A stretch of 64,000 nucleotides of DNA from Pegoplata infirma (lineage: Eukaryota; Arthropoda; Insecta; Diptera; Anthomyiidae): positions 53,682,852-53,746,851 of the forward strand of contig OY992538.1 in the NCBI GenBank assembly GCA_963921195.1, read 5' to 3'. Shown here one piece after another: positions 1 through 11,605 of the stretch (position 1 is the stretch's first letter; the number at the start of each line of letters is the position of its first letter). Both the position numbers and the translations under genes were made by a program. The notes below the pieces were generated by a model that was given only the letters and a program-made list of their open reading frames with translations, made no database searches and was not told the origin of the DNA.

Positions 1-95
1 CAAGTACACCCAAATCTTCCGCAAAACATTATCATTACTTAATGTTTTGTGCAAGAGTAGAAAATTTGCAGGCATTTTTTTAATAAATTTTTAAA
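1..95. repeat. Dispersed repeat A, copy 1 (truncated by window edge)
   Basis: This segment is closely matched at 35608-35695 and 59045-59125. All three copies contain an imperfect palindrome that pairs CAAAACATTA with TAATGTTTTG. In the other two copies it sits next to an inverted mini-me/DINE-1-like fragment, so it is probably an internal block of one Helentron-type subfamily. Confidence 0.7.
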
Positions 96-205
96 AATCC
101 CAAATTTTTCTCTAGGCGACACGGTTTAATTTTGTCCGATCGGCCTCAAATTTGTAACACAAATGTCTTAGGCCTAAGAGAATAACAATTTGCCAGCTCG
201 CTCAA
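75..205. repeat. F-family repeat fragment
   Basis: The segment contains a degenerate block reading roughly GATCGGCCTCAAATTTGTA followed by a CCTAAG-like end. It resembles the right arms of the F repeats at 22720-22848 and 25780-25928. No boundaries or TSD are visible. Nothing else was recognised between about 300 and 770. Confidence 0.5.
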
Positions 206-769
206 AATCGGAAGCAAAACTTTTTTGCTATACAAAAAAATTCTAGGTCATCGCAATGTAAAGTGAGAGGTCCACGTTCACGACTGGTCCCCTAACTCAC
301 AGGGATATTATTAATAAACATGTTCAAGTGGAAAAAGTTGTCGAATAAAATTCGTAATAATTTTCGGCAAACCTTTTCGGCAAATCTTTTATTAAGTGCA
401 CTAACTTTTTTTAAGTGTAAACATTAAATAAACTTATTTATTCAATGTTAGTTGTCTGCCAGTTGTACTTTTTTGTTTGTTGTTTTTATTATACGCGAAA
501 AGTGTTGGCGAAAATGTGATTATTTCGGTAAATAAACTGTTTAAATGCCAACAATTATTTTAATAGAAAATACAGATGTGGATTGAAATGAAAAATTAAC
601 ATCTGGCTAAAAAAAAGAAAAAAAAAACTTAGGATGATTTGTTTAATAAAATTTTACACAAAATTAACATTAATTGAAACGTAATAGCACATTTAAATTA
701 AATGCACCTACAAACAAAAAAAAACCTTGTCAAATTACTAGAAAAAGTCTCGTAAACCCATTTTAACAA

Positions 770-1145
770 TATTTGACCGTTTCCTGATTTTTTAACAAAA
801 AATTTTCGATCGAAATTTAAATTTTTTTTTGTAATTTTACAATTTTTTTTTTGTAATTTTACAAATTTCCACGGTCTTTTTACAAAAAAAAATCTAGTAA
901 ATTCACGAGAATTCCTTGTGAGTGTTATATTGCGCCAAAAAAAGTGTAAATTTACAATTTTATTGGTAAAAAGCTTGTAAAATTACAAAACTCTCGTAGG
1001 TTTTACAAAAAATTGTCATAAAAAAGGAGGCAGTAAAAAATCTAGTAAAGTCACAAAACCTACTTGTAATTTTTATCCCATCAAAAAATTGTAAATTTAC
1101 AATTTTACCAAAAAAAGTGTAAATTTACAATATTATTGGTAAAAA
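770..1145. repeat. AT-rich palindromic repeat with GTAAATTTACAATTTT motif
   Basis: The self-complementary motif GTAAATTTACAATTTT and variants such as TTTTATTGGTAAAAAG recur at about 840, 945, 1090 and 1115 in both orientations. The style resembles the interiors of the TA-flanked MITEs at 2571 and 33594, but no clear TIR or TSD pair could be fixed. Only AT-rich sequence was seen from 1150 to 1600. Confidence 0.45.
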
Positions 1146-1604
1146 GAAATAATAATGTTTAAAAGCTTAATAAATTAAATTAGTTAACTTTAGTTAACAT
1201 TTATTGCATTTTTATTTCACCACAATTAATATTAGTTTGTTATCAATAATATTTATATTTTTTCAAAAATATTTCATTCAAACGTGTCTTCTTTCAATTT
1301 GTCCTAATTTTGATGAAACTTTTTTTCAATTGTTTATTTGTTTACTATTTTCAATTAAATTAAGTATGTACTTAAATATCAAGTACTTTTCTCAAGTATG
1401 CTTATAATGTTATTTTTAGAAATTTTTGTATTTTTAAATCTCTTGAGTAAATATATTTTTTTTTCTTTCGAAATGGTTAACAAAAACGTTCAATAACCAT
1501 TTGAGTATTATCACTTAAAATTAAAAATATTTCAACTCTGGAATGCTAAGTGGAATTTTAAATAATTAAATATATATTTTTTTTAATTTCAAGATTTTTG
1601 GAAC

Positions 1605-2060
1605 TTTTCCAAAAATCCAAAACTTTGATCAAACGGCACCACGGGTTAAAATGATCAGATTTGGTTCTTCTTACGTTTAAATGAAATACTGACTCTATGA
1701 ATGAGTAAAAAAAAAATTTTTTTGAGATTTAAAAAAAAAATTTAGATGGTAGGAAAAAACCGTCATTTATGGACTGATATAATATGAAATCAGTCCAGCG
1801 AAAGCCGCTCGACTGATTTCAGAATTTTTTTTGATATTTATATGCAGCATGCATATTCAGCATGCATAAAAATAATGTATCGCAGTATTGTTTTTTTTAA
1901 CTTTTAATTTTTTAAAGTTCCAAAATTTTGGTGAAAATTTTTCAAAATCAAAAACTTTTATCAAAGCGACACTGTTAAGATTTCAAATATCGATATCTTT
2001 AAAAAAACAGTTTTTCTATTGGAAAATGTCTCTAAGAGTTTTCTCTTCTGGAAAATGTGT
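1605..2060. repeat. F-family repeat fragment
   Basis: Contains the recognisable pieces ACTTTGATCAAACGG, CACCACGGGTTAAAATGATC and, further on, TTTTTCAAAATCAAAAACTTT. These match the CCCGTGGCGCCCTTCGATCA blocks of the repeats at 21.9-25.9 kb. It is decayed and no ends were identified. Confidence 0.5.
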
Positions 2061-2169
2061 TTGAGACTTTTTATACAGGAATAATGTCTCCGATTCTTTT
2101 TTTAATCAAGAAATAACCCAGAAACCCCAATTTAAAATTTAGATAAGTCCAATTAAAATTCGAAAATCC

Positions 2170-2420
2170 TTATTGCACAGAAAAAAAATTGAGTAAATTT
2201 TATTCAAATTTTTTGCTATTGAGTAAATTTTACTCAATTTTACACCAGTAAACAATTCAATAGTATTGAGTAAACTTTTAATAAAAATTTTTTAAATGTA
2301 TGCCAAAAATTTTTAGTAAATTTTTAATTGACACAGTTAAAACTTTATTCAAAATTGTTCGTTTTTCTTTTTTAAATTAAGCTTTTAATTGTGTCAAGTA
2401 AAAATTTACTCAAAAAATTT
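2170..2420. repeat. Possible small MITE with TTGAGTAAATTTTACTCAA motifs
   Basis: Several self-complementary blocks (TTGAGTAAATTTTA and TTTACTCAATTTTA) occur within about 200 bp, with related motifs near 2400. It looks like a small palindromic element, but no TSD can be set. Confidence 0.3.
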
Positions 2421-2570
2421 AAATTTTTTTACAAAAAAAAAAAAAATTTTATTAACTTTTACCAAATAGGTTTATGTTTTAAAGACATAGAAAAATTCCA
2501 TAAAGATGATTTTAAACTTTCATATACATATTCAAAATACTATAAACTAAATGAGAATTCAAAAAAGCTA

Positions 2571-4094
2571 CACTCAAAATAATTACTCTGTTAAATACTC
2601 TGCAAAATGACTGTAATCTCAATTCGACAGATATTTTACAAAGTTATCTGCCGAAATACAGATTTTAAGAGAATATTTTGTATTTTTTTGTGACCGAAAA
2701 ACAAAATTTTATCTGTAACTTTGTAATCTCTATTTTAAAGATAATATTTAAATAGAGTTTTTTTGTTAAAACACAGATTTTAGAAAAATCTGTGTTTTAA
2801 GAAAATACTAAATTTCATATGTAATTTTACTTACTGCTCTGTAATACAGTTTTCAAATAAAAATAACTTCTAAAAACTTCCAAATATTTTAAAACGCGTC
2901 TTAAATTACAATAAAAGCTGGTAAATTTAAACCGGTCAAATTTATACGATGGCATTTCCCAATTGTCAACACTACTGGCACATTAAGGAAGGAGAAATTG
3001 ATCAGAAATAAAATAATGACCGTCGTGTTAAAGCCATATCAAGTCAAGGCGTTCTTAAACGACTTCCCTTTAATTTTATAAAAGTGTTTATTGAAATGAT
3101 CCCGCTCAAATGTGAAATGAGAAGTTTATGAAAACAAAAAACGTGAGAGCATCTGGCGAGTTTATAAATAATTTCTACAAAGTTAAACATTCGCGTGCGA
3201 AACATTTAAGCGGGCGCATTTAAATGATGGCAATTGCCTTTATTTTTTTTTCATGTTATTACTTATCCAAGCTCTTGCACATTACAGTCGAAGAAAATTA
3301 ATAAAAATTGTTATAGTTTCCACTTAAAGAATGAATTTTAACAAGAAATTAAAGTATAACATTTCGCGTGCGCACCATTAAAGTTGGAAATGCATTTAAT
3401 CAAGCTAATTTAAATTTTAGTTTTTTCTCAAAGTTTATGAAAGTACTAATAGGAAACATGATAAATAGCCCCTGCTCAAATCGTCATTTATAAATTTATA
3501 AAAACCTCGGTGAACATCTACCGCTTAAATGCGTCACTAAATATGTGAGCTTTAATAATTTAAAATATTCGTAATACGGAAAGAATAATTTTAATGGCTT
3601 GTCAGACTGTTAGTGTTTTTGAAGCAAAGAAGTTCTGGACTTCATGCACGCAAAGTTAAAAAAAATTAAAATCGCCTTAGGAATGACAACTTTAAGAAGT
3701 TTTTTTTTATTAAAAATGTGTATGTTGTTATTTTCGTTCCCAATTATTTCATGTGTTCAACTTTGTAAATTTTCAGAAGTTTTTGAAAAACTTCTGGTCA
3801 CATACCAACATTTTACAGATAATTCTGTAAATTTACATTTTTTTTGACGAAATAATTTTACAAAGTTTTTACAAATACATGTTAAATTACAGAGTATTTA
3901 TCTGTGAAATTGTGATCCCATTAACAAATATTTTACTAGAAACTATGTAGTTTTACAGTTTTTTTTTTGTTCAAACCATTTTACAGAGTTTTCTTCGTAA
4001 AATAACAAAAAATCTTGCTGGTTGGAAATCTATGGTATTTTCTGCTGGCTCAGCAGAGTATCTCTGTAATTTAACAGAGTGATTATTTTGAGTG
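2571..4094. mobile_element. TA-flanked MITE, CACTCAAAATAAT family (long copy)
   Basis: The left end reads CACTCAAAATAATTACTCTG. The right end is its near-exact reverse complement (ACAGAGTGATTATTTTGAGTG). TA flanks both ends, as expected of a Tc1/mariner-type target. The interior is full of TCTGTAAATTTACAGAG-type palindromes. The middle (about 2940-3600) is less repetitive and is absent from the sister copy at 33594-34646. No transposase was seen, so it is presumably non-autonomous. Confidence 0.8.
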
Positions 4095-4204
4095 TAAGAG
4101 AATAAAATAAAACTAAAAAAAACTATTAAATTTTTATTAAATTACACCGCTCTACAAATCTTAGGTTTGTCGCTGCGATTTGGATGAAACCAAAAAAAGT
4201 TGAT

Positions 4205-4795
4205 AGGGTTTGGTGCCCCGATTCCAAAACAGTCACTGAAATTTTTCTATCACGTCACAATTTTGAGAAAATTGCGGTTAAAGTGTCAAAAAATTCCCAT
4301 TTTGACCATTTTTGAACGCCTATAAAATAAGATCCTGACATGCAAATGACTTGATATCAATCTCATTCGAAAGTCTGTAATTTTCTCTTTCAGACAAGAT
4401 CAAATCTTCTTGGAATTTAATTTTCTAAAATGGTAAAAAAATCATTAGCCACAAGTGCTTTAAATCTAAAATTTACGTATGAATTTATATGGGAATTTGT
4501 TAAAAAACACTGTGTAAATAATAAACTAAATATAGAAAAAATGGAAGGTTTTTTGCTAATGATTTTTTTACCATTTTAGAAAATTAAATTTTTAAAACAT
4601 TTTATCTTATCTTTCAGAGAAAATTACAGGCTTTCGAATGAGCTTGATACCACGTCATTTGCATGTCAGGATCTTATTTTATAAGCTTTTAAAAAGGGTC
4701 AAAATGCCCTTTTTCGGCACTTTAACCGCGAATTACTCAAAATCCTGACGTGATAGACAAATTTGGGCTCCGGATTTGGAATCAGCGCAACAGAC
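4205..4795. repeat. Foldback repeat with ~240-bp inverted arms
   Basis: The left arm (about 4210-4450) and right arm (about 4545-4795) are inverted copies. Matching pieces include TATCACGTCA/TGACGTGATA, AAGATCCTGACATGCAAATG against CATTTGCATGTCAGGATCTT, and TTTTCTAAAATGGTAAAAAA against its complement. The centre is an AT-rich loop. Ends and TSD are unclear. Related words recur in the hAT interior at 12400-12570. Confidence 0.7.
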
Positions 4796-5234
4796 ACTAT
4801 CCAAATCACTAACCAGAATCCAATACGCATTTTCTTGTTGAGCTGTGTTAATTAATCAAATTTGTTTAAAAAGTTTCGATTAAATTTTTAATTGCGTCAA
4901 TTAAAATTTTCAAATTTTTTTTTTTTTTGGAAATTTAAACAAGCGATTACTCAAAAATTTTTCCCCATTTTGTGATATTCAAAAAAGCCATATTAAAATT
5001 AAGAGAATGTCAACAGAAAAAGATCGACTGAAATCAGTAAAATGCCTTTCAAAGTTTTAAAAACTCTCAATTTATATTTAAATAGATCTAATTGAAATTC
5101 ATAAAAGCTCTTTTGAAGTTCTGAAATCCAGACTGAAAGTTATAAAATTATATTATTGGCTGTTAAGGCAAATTTGATGGGATACACACGTCCCCTGGGA
5201 CATTTTCTTTAAGTTTCAGCCAAATTTCTTACGA

Positions 5235-5974
5235 TTAGATATGGGCACATAAGCAGATTAGTGTGTGATTCACGTGATACACGAGTGATCGCGTAGGAGT
5301 GTGACTGAACTCAATTTTACTCAGGGTATCGTATGTGAGTGTGATTGTGAAAAACAATTGAGTGAGTAAGTAATATTTTTGCGTGAGTGACTAGGCGTGA
5401 GTCCATTTTTTGTGTGAATTTGCGTGATTTATTTTCACATCATATTTTCTTTCGTTCCGAAAAAAACAAAATAAAAAATTAAAAACTTTAAATTTTTTCC
5501 CGAAAAAAACAAAAAAATTTTATGAAATTTTCCAAAACTTAAAATTTTGCTAAGTTTGTTAGATTTTTAAAATTTAAATTTTTTGTATACTCAAGAGTTT
5601 GGTGAATGTGACTCTCCCTTTATAAAATTGCTGACATCTTCATACAATTTTTCAAAATGTCCCCAATGACATGTCAGCAGTTGTTCAGTGGTTATTTAAA
5701 CGAATTGTTGGTGGCTATCGATACTGGTGAACACTACCGACCAACTGCTGACATGTCATTGAGAACATTTTGAAAAATTGTGTAAAGATGTCAGTGATTT
5801 CATAAAGGGAGAGTCAGCAGTATGTCAGGGGTGATTTTATTTTTGCCAACTGGGATTTGAGTTTTCTTAAATTTACTCACGTGATTGTGAGTAGAATAAA
5901 AAAGTTCGTGAGTGAGTTTGCTTCATTGAGCGTTAATGAGTGTGAATAAAAAGTCACTCATGTGCCCATCTCTA
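5235..5974. mobile_element. hAT-like repeat with GATGGGCACAT ends
   Basis: The left end has ATATGGGCACATAAG and the right end CTCATGTGCCCATCTCT, so the two are inverted. Internal sub-terminal blocks are rich in GTGAGTG/CACTCAC. Relatives are at 6640-6834 (right half only) and 38525-38780. GATGGGC-type TIRs are common among arthropod hATs, so the superfamily is an inference. A second foldback is inserted at 5611-5814. Confidence 0.6.
5611..5814. mobile_element. Small palindromic MITE (ACTCTCCCTTTATAA ends)
   Basis: The element is almost entirely two inverted arms. It starts ACTCTCCCTTTATAAAATTG and ends TTTCATAAAGGGAGAGT. Internal words such as CTGACATGTCA and CAAAATGTCC are mirrored. A separate right-half fragment (about 6640-6700) repeats the CATAAAGGGAGAGTCAGCAG end. 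The element at 52241-52957 uses similar internal words. Confidence 0.7.
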
Positions 5975-6640
5975 CTTTCGATACATCATATTTGATCATT
6001 TTGATGCGTTGAACACAAATATCGAAATATTTTTTAAATTGATATTCGATATATCGGTATTTGAAATTAAAAAAAAAAATGGCGGTTTTCATCTACGTTC
6101 AAGATTTTTTTTTTAAAAACTTGAAAATTTCTTCTCCTTACCCTTTCATAGAGCCTGAGAAAATCTAATTTAAGTCAAATCCAATCATTTAAGCCCTTCG
6201 ATCAAAATTTTTGATTTTTGTAAAATTTTTACCAAAATTTTTAATTTTTGAAAAAAAATCCTGCGATGTTTATTTATTTCGACATGCTGAATACGAATAT
6301 CAAAAAACTTCTGAAATCGGATCGGGTTTGAGATATCTCCATTTGCAATCTTCCAAAAAATTTATAAAAATTACGTAAATAAACATAGGAAACGTTCAAG
6401 GAATTAAAAAAAAGTCACAACGTTTTTTCCATTGACTTTTTGATAGAGATTAAGAAAACTTTGATTTAAACTTAATTTTAGCCAATTCATACCATTTCTC
6501 CCATAGCGCCCTTCGATCAAATTTAAGAGCCAAAACTTTGATCGAAGGACGCCATGGGTTAAAATGATCTGATTTGGGTGAAATTAATTTTAAATGAAAG
6601 CTGGTCACAAGCTTTTTTAAAGGGTCAAGAGAAAAAATCT
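5975..6640. repeat. F-family repeat (degenerate)
   Basis: Contains CGATACATCATATTTGATCA, CGTTGAACACAAATATCGAA, blocks of TTCGATCAAAATTTTTGA, and a reverse block ACTTTGATCGAAGGACGCC. These match the F repeats at 21931-22848 and 24657-25928, but are older and rearranged. Confidence 0.6.
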
Positions 6641-6834
6641 ATAGTGATTTCATAAAGGGAGAGTCAGCAGTATGTCAGGGGAGATTTGATTTTTACAAAC
6701 TGGGATGTGAGTTGTCTTAAATTTACTCACGTGATTGTAAGTAAGTGTGAGCAGAATAAAAAAGCTCGTGAGTGAGTGTGCGTCATTGAGCGTGAGTGAG
6801 TATGAATCAAAAGTCACTCACGCGCCCATCTCAA
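6640..6834. repeat. Right half of GATGGGCACAT repeat
   Basis: Repeats the 5795-5974 sequence closely, from TTTCATAAAGGGAGAGTCAG through the GTGAGTG-rich block to CGCGCCCATCTC. It is a partial duplicate of the 5235-5974 element, including the inserted MITE's right end. The MITE was therefore present before the duplication. Confidence 0.6.
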
Positions 6835-7325
6835 CTTGCGATACAACATATTTGATAATTTTAATGCGTTGAACACAAATATCAATATTTTTTTAAAATC
6901 GGTTTTTAAAAAAATGGCGGTCAAAGTTTTTAAAAAAATGGCGTTCAAGATTAAAAAAAAATAAAATTTCTTCTCCTTGACCAATTCATAGAGCTTTTAA
7001 CAATCTTTCATTTAAACTTAATTTTAGCCAACTCCAATCATTTAAACACGTGGCGCCCTTCAATCAAAATTTTTGATTTTTGAGAAATTTTACCAAAATT
7101 TTGAATTTTTGAGAAAATTAAAATCTTGCGATACATTATGGTTATTAAATTCGACAAACGCGTTTTGAGATATCTCCATTTGAAATTTATCAAAAAATTT
7201 ATAAAAATAACGGGTTTATCCTGCGATTAAAAATGTTCTAAAAAGCCAAAACTTTGATCGAAAGACGCCACGGGTTAAAATGATCTGATTTGGCTAAAAT
7301 TAAATTTAAATGAAAGTTTGTCACG
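6835..7325. repeat. F-family repeat (second copy)
   Basis: The same word set as 5975-6640 recurs: GATACAACATATTTGATAAT, CGTTGAACACAAATATC, GGCGCCCTTCAATCAAAATT and ACTTTGATCGAAAGACGCC. The order GATGGGC end then F block is identical to 5235-6640, so the pair looks like a segmental duplication of about 0.7-0.8 kb. Confidence 0.6.
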
Positions 7326-7410
7326 AGAAAGCTCAATTGAAATTGAGAGAAGCTCAATGGAAATTCAAATAAGCAATCTTAAAATTCAGTAAAAGGCACA
7401 TAAAATTCAG

Positions 7411-7998
7411 GGTGATAGGACATAATCCACACGAACATTACCCCCATAACGGAAATGGGGAATAAGACCGAATTCATCACGGACATAACCCCCATAATAG
7501 TTGTGGGGACTATGACCGTTTCTAAAACGGTCATAATCCCAATGGGGATTATGTCCGTCCCATGTTGGGATTACGACCAAAAATTATTCGGTCATAACCC
7601 CCATTCATATTATGGGGACTAATTGTAAGTCCAAAGAAATTTCGGTCATAATCCCCGTTTTTTGCGGAGAGGGTGGGTTTAATGCATGGAGTTTGTAATC
7701 CCTAAGCCCGGCCGAAGGCCGGCTACGCAGAAAACTTTTAAGACAAAAAAATACAATTTTTGGGATAGTGACCAACTAGTATAGTGGACATCCCTGTAAT
7801 GGGGATTATGGCCATTTGTTATGTGGCCATTATCCCCATAAATCTAGTAATTATGTCCTTTTTTTATTGGGATTATGTCCAAATTATTTTCGGTCATAGT
7901 CCCCACTACCATTATGGGGATTATGACCGAAATAAATTTGGTCATAATCCCCATAACGGAAATGGGGATTATGTCCGTGGGGATTATGTCATGTCACC
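7411..7998. mobile_element. MULE-like foldback element with 10-bp TSD
   Basis: The ends are inverted (GGTGATAGGACATAATCC against GGATTATGTCATGTCACC). They are flanked by TAAAATTCAG (7401-7410) and TAAAATCCAG (7999-8008), a 10-bp duplication with one mismatch. The body is a chain of short palindromes, CCCCATAACGGAAATGGGG with GGTCATAATCC and GGATTATGACC. The long TSD and terminal arms built from sub-repeats suggest a Mutator-like non-autonomous element. It carries the GC-rich module at 7660-7734, which is shared with 19379-21839. No transposase gene is present. Confidence 0.75.
7660..7734. repeat. GC-rich hairpin module, copy 1
   Basis: A roughly 75-bp block runs from GCGGAGAGGGTGGGTTTAAT through CCGGCCGAAGGCCGG to CTACGCAG. 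The core can form a GC hairpin. Near-identical blocks occur at 19961-20030 (inverted), 20115-20191 and 21567-21613. It is by far the most GC-rich word in its AT-rich surroundings. Confidence 0.85.
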
Positions 7999-9493
7999 TA
8001 AAATCCAGAGATGTCTAATTGAAATTTTTAAAGGGAAATTCCCAAGGGAAATAGAAAAGTACAATTAATGCATAAAGCTTAATTAAAATTAAGATAAAGC
8101 TTGTTTTAGAAAAGCTCAATATAAAAACGCATTTAAATTCAGAAAAGTTCAATTAAAACTCAATTCAAATTCAGAAATTCTCAACCAAATATCAAAAAAT
8201 TCACAAAAGAAATTCATAAATCCTACTTTAAAAACAAAAGCCCGTATATGAGAAGAGCCCAATTGAAATTTATAAAACCAATTAAATACAGAAACACACA
8301 GTTGAAACACAAAAGATCCTTTTTATATTTTAGAAACCCCAATTGAAATTTAGAAAATTTAAATTGAAATTCAGAAAGCTCAAGTGAAATACAAAAGCCC
8401 GATTAAAATTTAGAAAAGCTCAATTAAAATTTCGACAAGCTGAATTGAAATTTAGAAAAGCTCAATTGAAATTTAGAAAAGCTCAAGTAAAATTAAGAAA
8501 AGCTCAAATTATTTTAAAATTCATAGACTTTTTGCTATCAAAACCTTATAACTGAATTAAGCATAACCGAATTAATTCCATATGTAATTTATTTTCTCTA
8601 AAACTAAATTAAATGAACCAAATTCAATTCAATATAAATATTACAATTTTATTTCTATTTTCATATACATTTTCAAATACAATATCATCACAAAATAATA
8701 ATTTCATTTAAAACAATTCCTTATTTTTATGTAAATTAATTTGTAATTTATGCCTATGTCTATTTATCTAATCAAACGAACCCATTGTGGCCACGTGTTA
8801 CATGTAATTTAACACAAAATTTATGATTTTTTCTTTCATATTTTGTGTCTATTATAAAAGCTCAACTAATATTTTTGTTTTTTTATGGAGGCTCAAGAAA
8901 AAAAAAAATCCATATAAATTGTGAAATTTTTTTTTATACCATGTTAAAGATATCTTTTTTAATAAAAACAATCTTTGATTGGATTTTATTTTTATTAAAA
9001 TAAAATACATATTTATGTCTGTATGTGCGTATATAAAAATAAATGACAATCAAATGCTTAAAGTCAGTCAAAATCTTATCATAAACCTCGCATATATGTC
9101 AAAATCTATAATTTTAAGTATAAATAATTTTACAATAACAAACCAAAAAAAAATAAAAAATTTAAAAAAACAACAACAGCCAGCAACTACAACAAAAATA
9201 TAGCAAAATAAACAACAACAAAAAAATTTATAAATAATTAATAACTGAAATTTACATATTATGAAAACTATATAAACATACAGAGACGGACTTAGGAACC
9301 AATAGACAATACAACATTTATTTTACACTGTAAAACAAAATAGAAATTAAAAAATATGCAAAAAATGGTAAAAAAAAATTGCCGAATGTAAAAGTAAGGT
9401 TGAAATTCATTAAAGCTCAAAGGAAATTCATTAAAGCTCAATTGATATTCAGGAAAGCTCAATTTGTATTTTGAAAAGCTTAAGTAAGACTTA

Positions 9494-10094
9494 CAAGGGA
9501 AGTCTCCCTAGTGTCACCCGCGGATCTTTATGGGATTGGTTTTATTTTGTAGAGCAGAAAAAATAAAGGGACACGTATTTTTTTTTAGCGGCCCAAATTC
9601 ATATTTAGGGGGTAAAAAGGAGGGGGGAAGACAAGGCCATTTTTCAGTTTTTTTCGTTTATCTCCTATACTATGCAAAGAAACCTAGTCATGTTGCATAC
9701 CAAATGAAAGGTCTTTGGAAAACCTATCTACGTGTGCTAAGAACGTGTCCAAACATGCACAACTTTTCGTCATATTGAGTAAAACACTAAAATTTTAGGA
9801 CATTTTTGTTAATAAGTCGAAAAATATTAACTTCTATGGCCCGTTGTTAACACCACGAGATAGGTATTTTTAATACCTTTAATCTGATACCACACATGCC
9901 TATATTAATTTTGTTGAAATAAGTTTAAATCGTGAAAAACTGAAAACGGTCAATTTCCCCCCATACAAATCGACCCCTTTAAAAAATGAATTTGGGCCGC
10001 TAAAAAAAAAATAAGTGTCGAATTAATTTTCGTTCTTAACAACATATCCAAATTTCATGAAGATCGGAGGGTGACACCAGGGAGACTTCCCTTG
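9494..10094. mobile_element. TTA-flanked MITE with CAAGGGAAGTCTCCCT ends
   Basis: The terminal repeats CAAGGGAAGTCTCCCT and AGGGAGACTTCCCTTG extend about 26 bp with one mismatch. They are flanked by TTA at 9491-9493 and 10095-10097. Internally, inverted blocks such as TTTTTTTAGCGGCCCAAATT (left) and its complement (right) make it a foldback. A TWA-type 3-bp target suggests PIF/Harbinger, which is an inference. It interrupts the minisatellite. A degraded copy of the same end (GGGAGACTTCTCGTG then TTA) is at about 50950-50967. Confidence 0.8.
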
Positions 10095-11351
10095 TTAGAC
10101 AACCAAAAAAAAGTTAAAAAAGCCCAATTGAAATTTGGATATTCAGAAAAGCTCAATTGATAAATTCAAAATTACAAAAAAGCCCAATTAAAATTTTAAT
10201 AAACAAAAAGATCAATTGAGATTTTGGAAAACTTAAGTGAAACTGAGAAAAGCTATGTCGAATCATTCATTCCCTCCAAAATAAACAAAAATTTAAAAAA
10301 AGTAGAAAAGTTTAATTCGTCTTGGCCGAACCTATGAATACCCTCCACAATGCCCTTTTCAACGAATAGTAAATTTTTTAAAGTGAAAAAATTAACAATT
10401 TTGATTAGAAATATTTTATTTTGAGTAAATAACGTTTTTTTTGTCAAAATTACTATTTTTTTTTTAAGTGCTAAGCTTTTTTCGAGTGCAATTTTTTTTT
10501 TTAGAATAAACATTTTTCTAACAAGTATCTCAACCCTTATGAACCAATTTGCCTGAAACTTAAAATATATATCAAAGAGACAATTTTAAGGTTGGGGTGT
10601 CTCGGCTTATAGGCCATATCGGGGATTTAAGGGTTCAAAACATGGGTCAAAAAATGGCGAAAAAATTGTTTTTGGATTTTTCAGCCATTTCTTTTTAAGA
10701 AACTATATGATGTTTTCATATGAGAAGAAAGGTTTTTTTAATGCCTATCCAATGGTGGCATAACCTTGTAAAAATTCGGCTTCTTTAAATATTTTTTTCA
10801 GGAAAATGTGTAAATTTTGGGGGGTACTTAGGTGAAGACATAGACCTACGATATCCATATGGATAAGAAATAATCTTTATTAGATTTAAGTCGACCCGTA
10901 TTTTTGCCCTAGATCAGCGGTTACCAACCTTTTTGGCTCGCGTACCCATAATTTTAAATTTTATCAGCCGCGTACCCCTAACGAGTTTTTTGTTTTCGTT
11001 AAAAAACTTCACATATAAACGTTAGAGTTAATTTTAAAATTTTTGATTTGTGGGTATTATAATTTTTTGGAAAGATTTACACTGAAAGAATTTTGTTCAT
11101 TGCGGCTATGAAAACGTATTGATTCTACGAAAAAAATCATTAGAAGTGAGCCAATGATGCCCTTCATAGAATCTATGAAACAAATTCATAGAAACCAGAT
11201 ACCTATGAAAAAGTTCATAGGCTATGGAAAAAAAATTTTATTGTTCAATTCCATTTTTTTTTTATTTTATTATTTAATTTTTATTTACTTTATTGTTTTA
11301 TTTTTATTTATTTACAATATTCTATTTTTAAAAATTTATTTATTTTTAACT

Positions 11352-11424
11352 GATCCCCACCGAGATTCGAACACAATACCAGTGGTTCGTGAGCATAGTC
11401 TCTAACCACTGAGCTAAAGTAAAT
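11352..11424 (-). ncRNA. tRNA-derived sequence with A and B box (leftward)
   Basis: On the minus strand, TAGCTCAGTGG (11406-11416) is a perfect Pol III A box, and TGTTCGAATCT (11363-11373) is a near-consensus B box 32 nt downstream. The 3' part GGTGGGGATC looks like an acceptor arm, but the 5' acceptor strand does not pair with it and the anticodon arm is poor. It is therefore a tRNA relic or SINE-like head, not a functional tRNA. No T-run terminator follows at once on this strand. Confidence 0.6.
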
Positions 11425-11605
11425 AAACAAGTTATAACACTTAAAATCTATTTTGTTAAATATCCTGCTTTAAAATATTATGCTCTGCCGCAATGCTCTG
11501 CCAAAATCTGTGTGTATGTTTGTAGAAAACAAAATGTTTGTGTATTTGCAAAAAAAAAATAACGAACATTACAAAACTAAGTGTTAGTCGGCGAGGTTTT
11601 CCTCC

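Larger units (their letters stand above)
7325..10260. repeat. Degenerate minisatellite, GAAAAGCTCAATTGAAATTT unit
   Basis: Units of about 23 bp (AAGCTCAATTGAAATTCAG and variants) are densest at 8085-8530 and reappear at 7325-7405, 9405-9490 and 10110-10260. The array is split by the MULE-like element (7411-7998), an AT-rich stretch (8540-9400) and the MITE at 9494-10094. The same word occurs weakly at 2110-2165, 5040-5140 and 37130-37230. From 8540 to 9400 I see only AT-rich DNA plus a CAACA-rich patch near 9165-9225. Confidence 0.7.
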
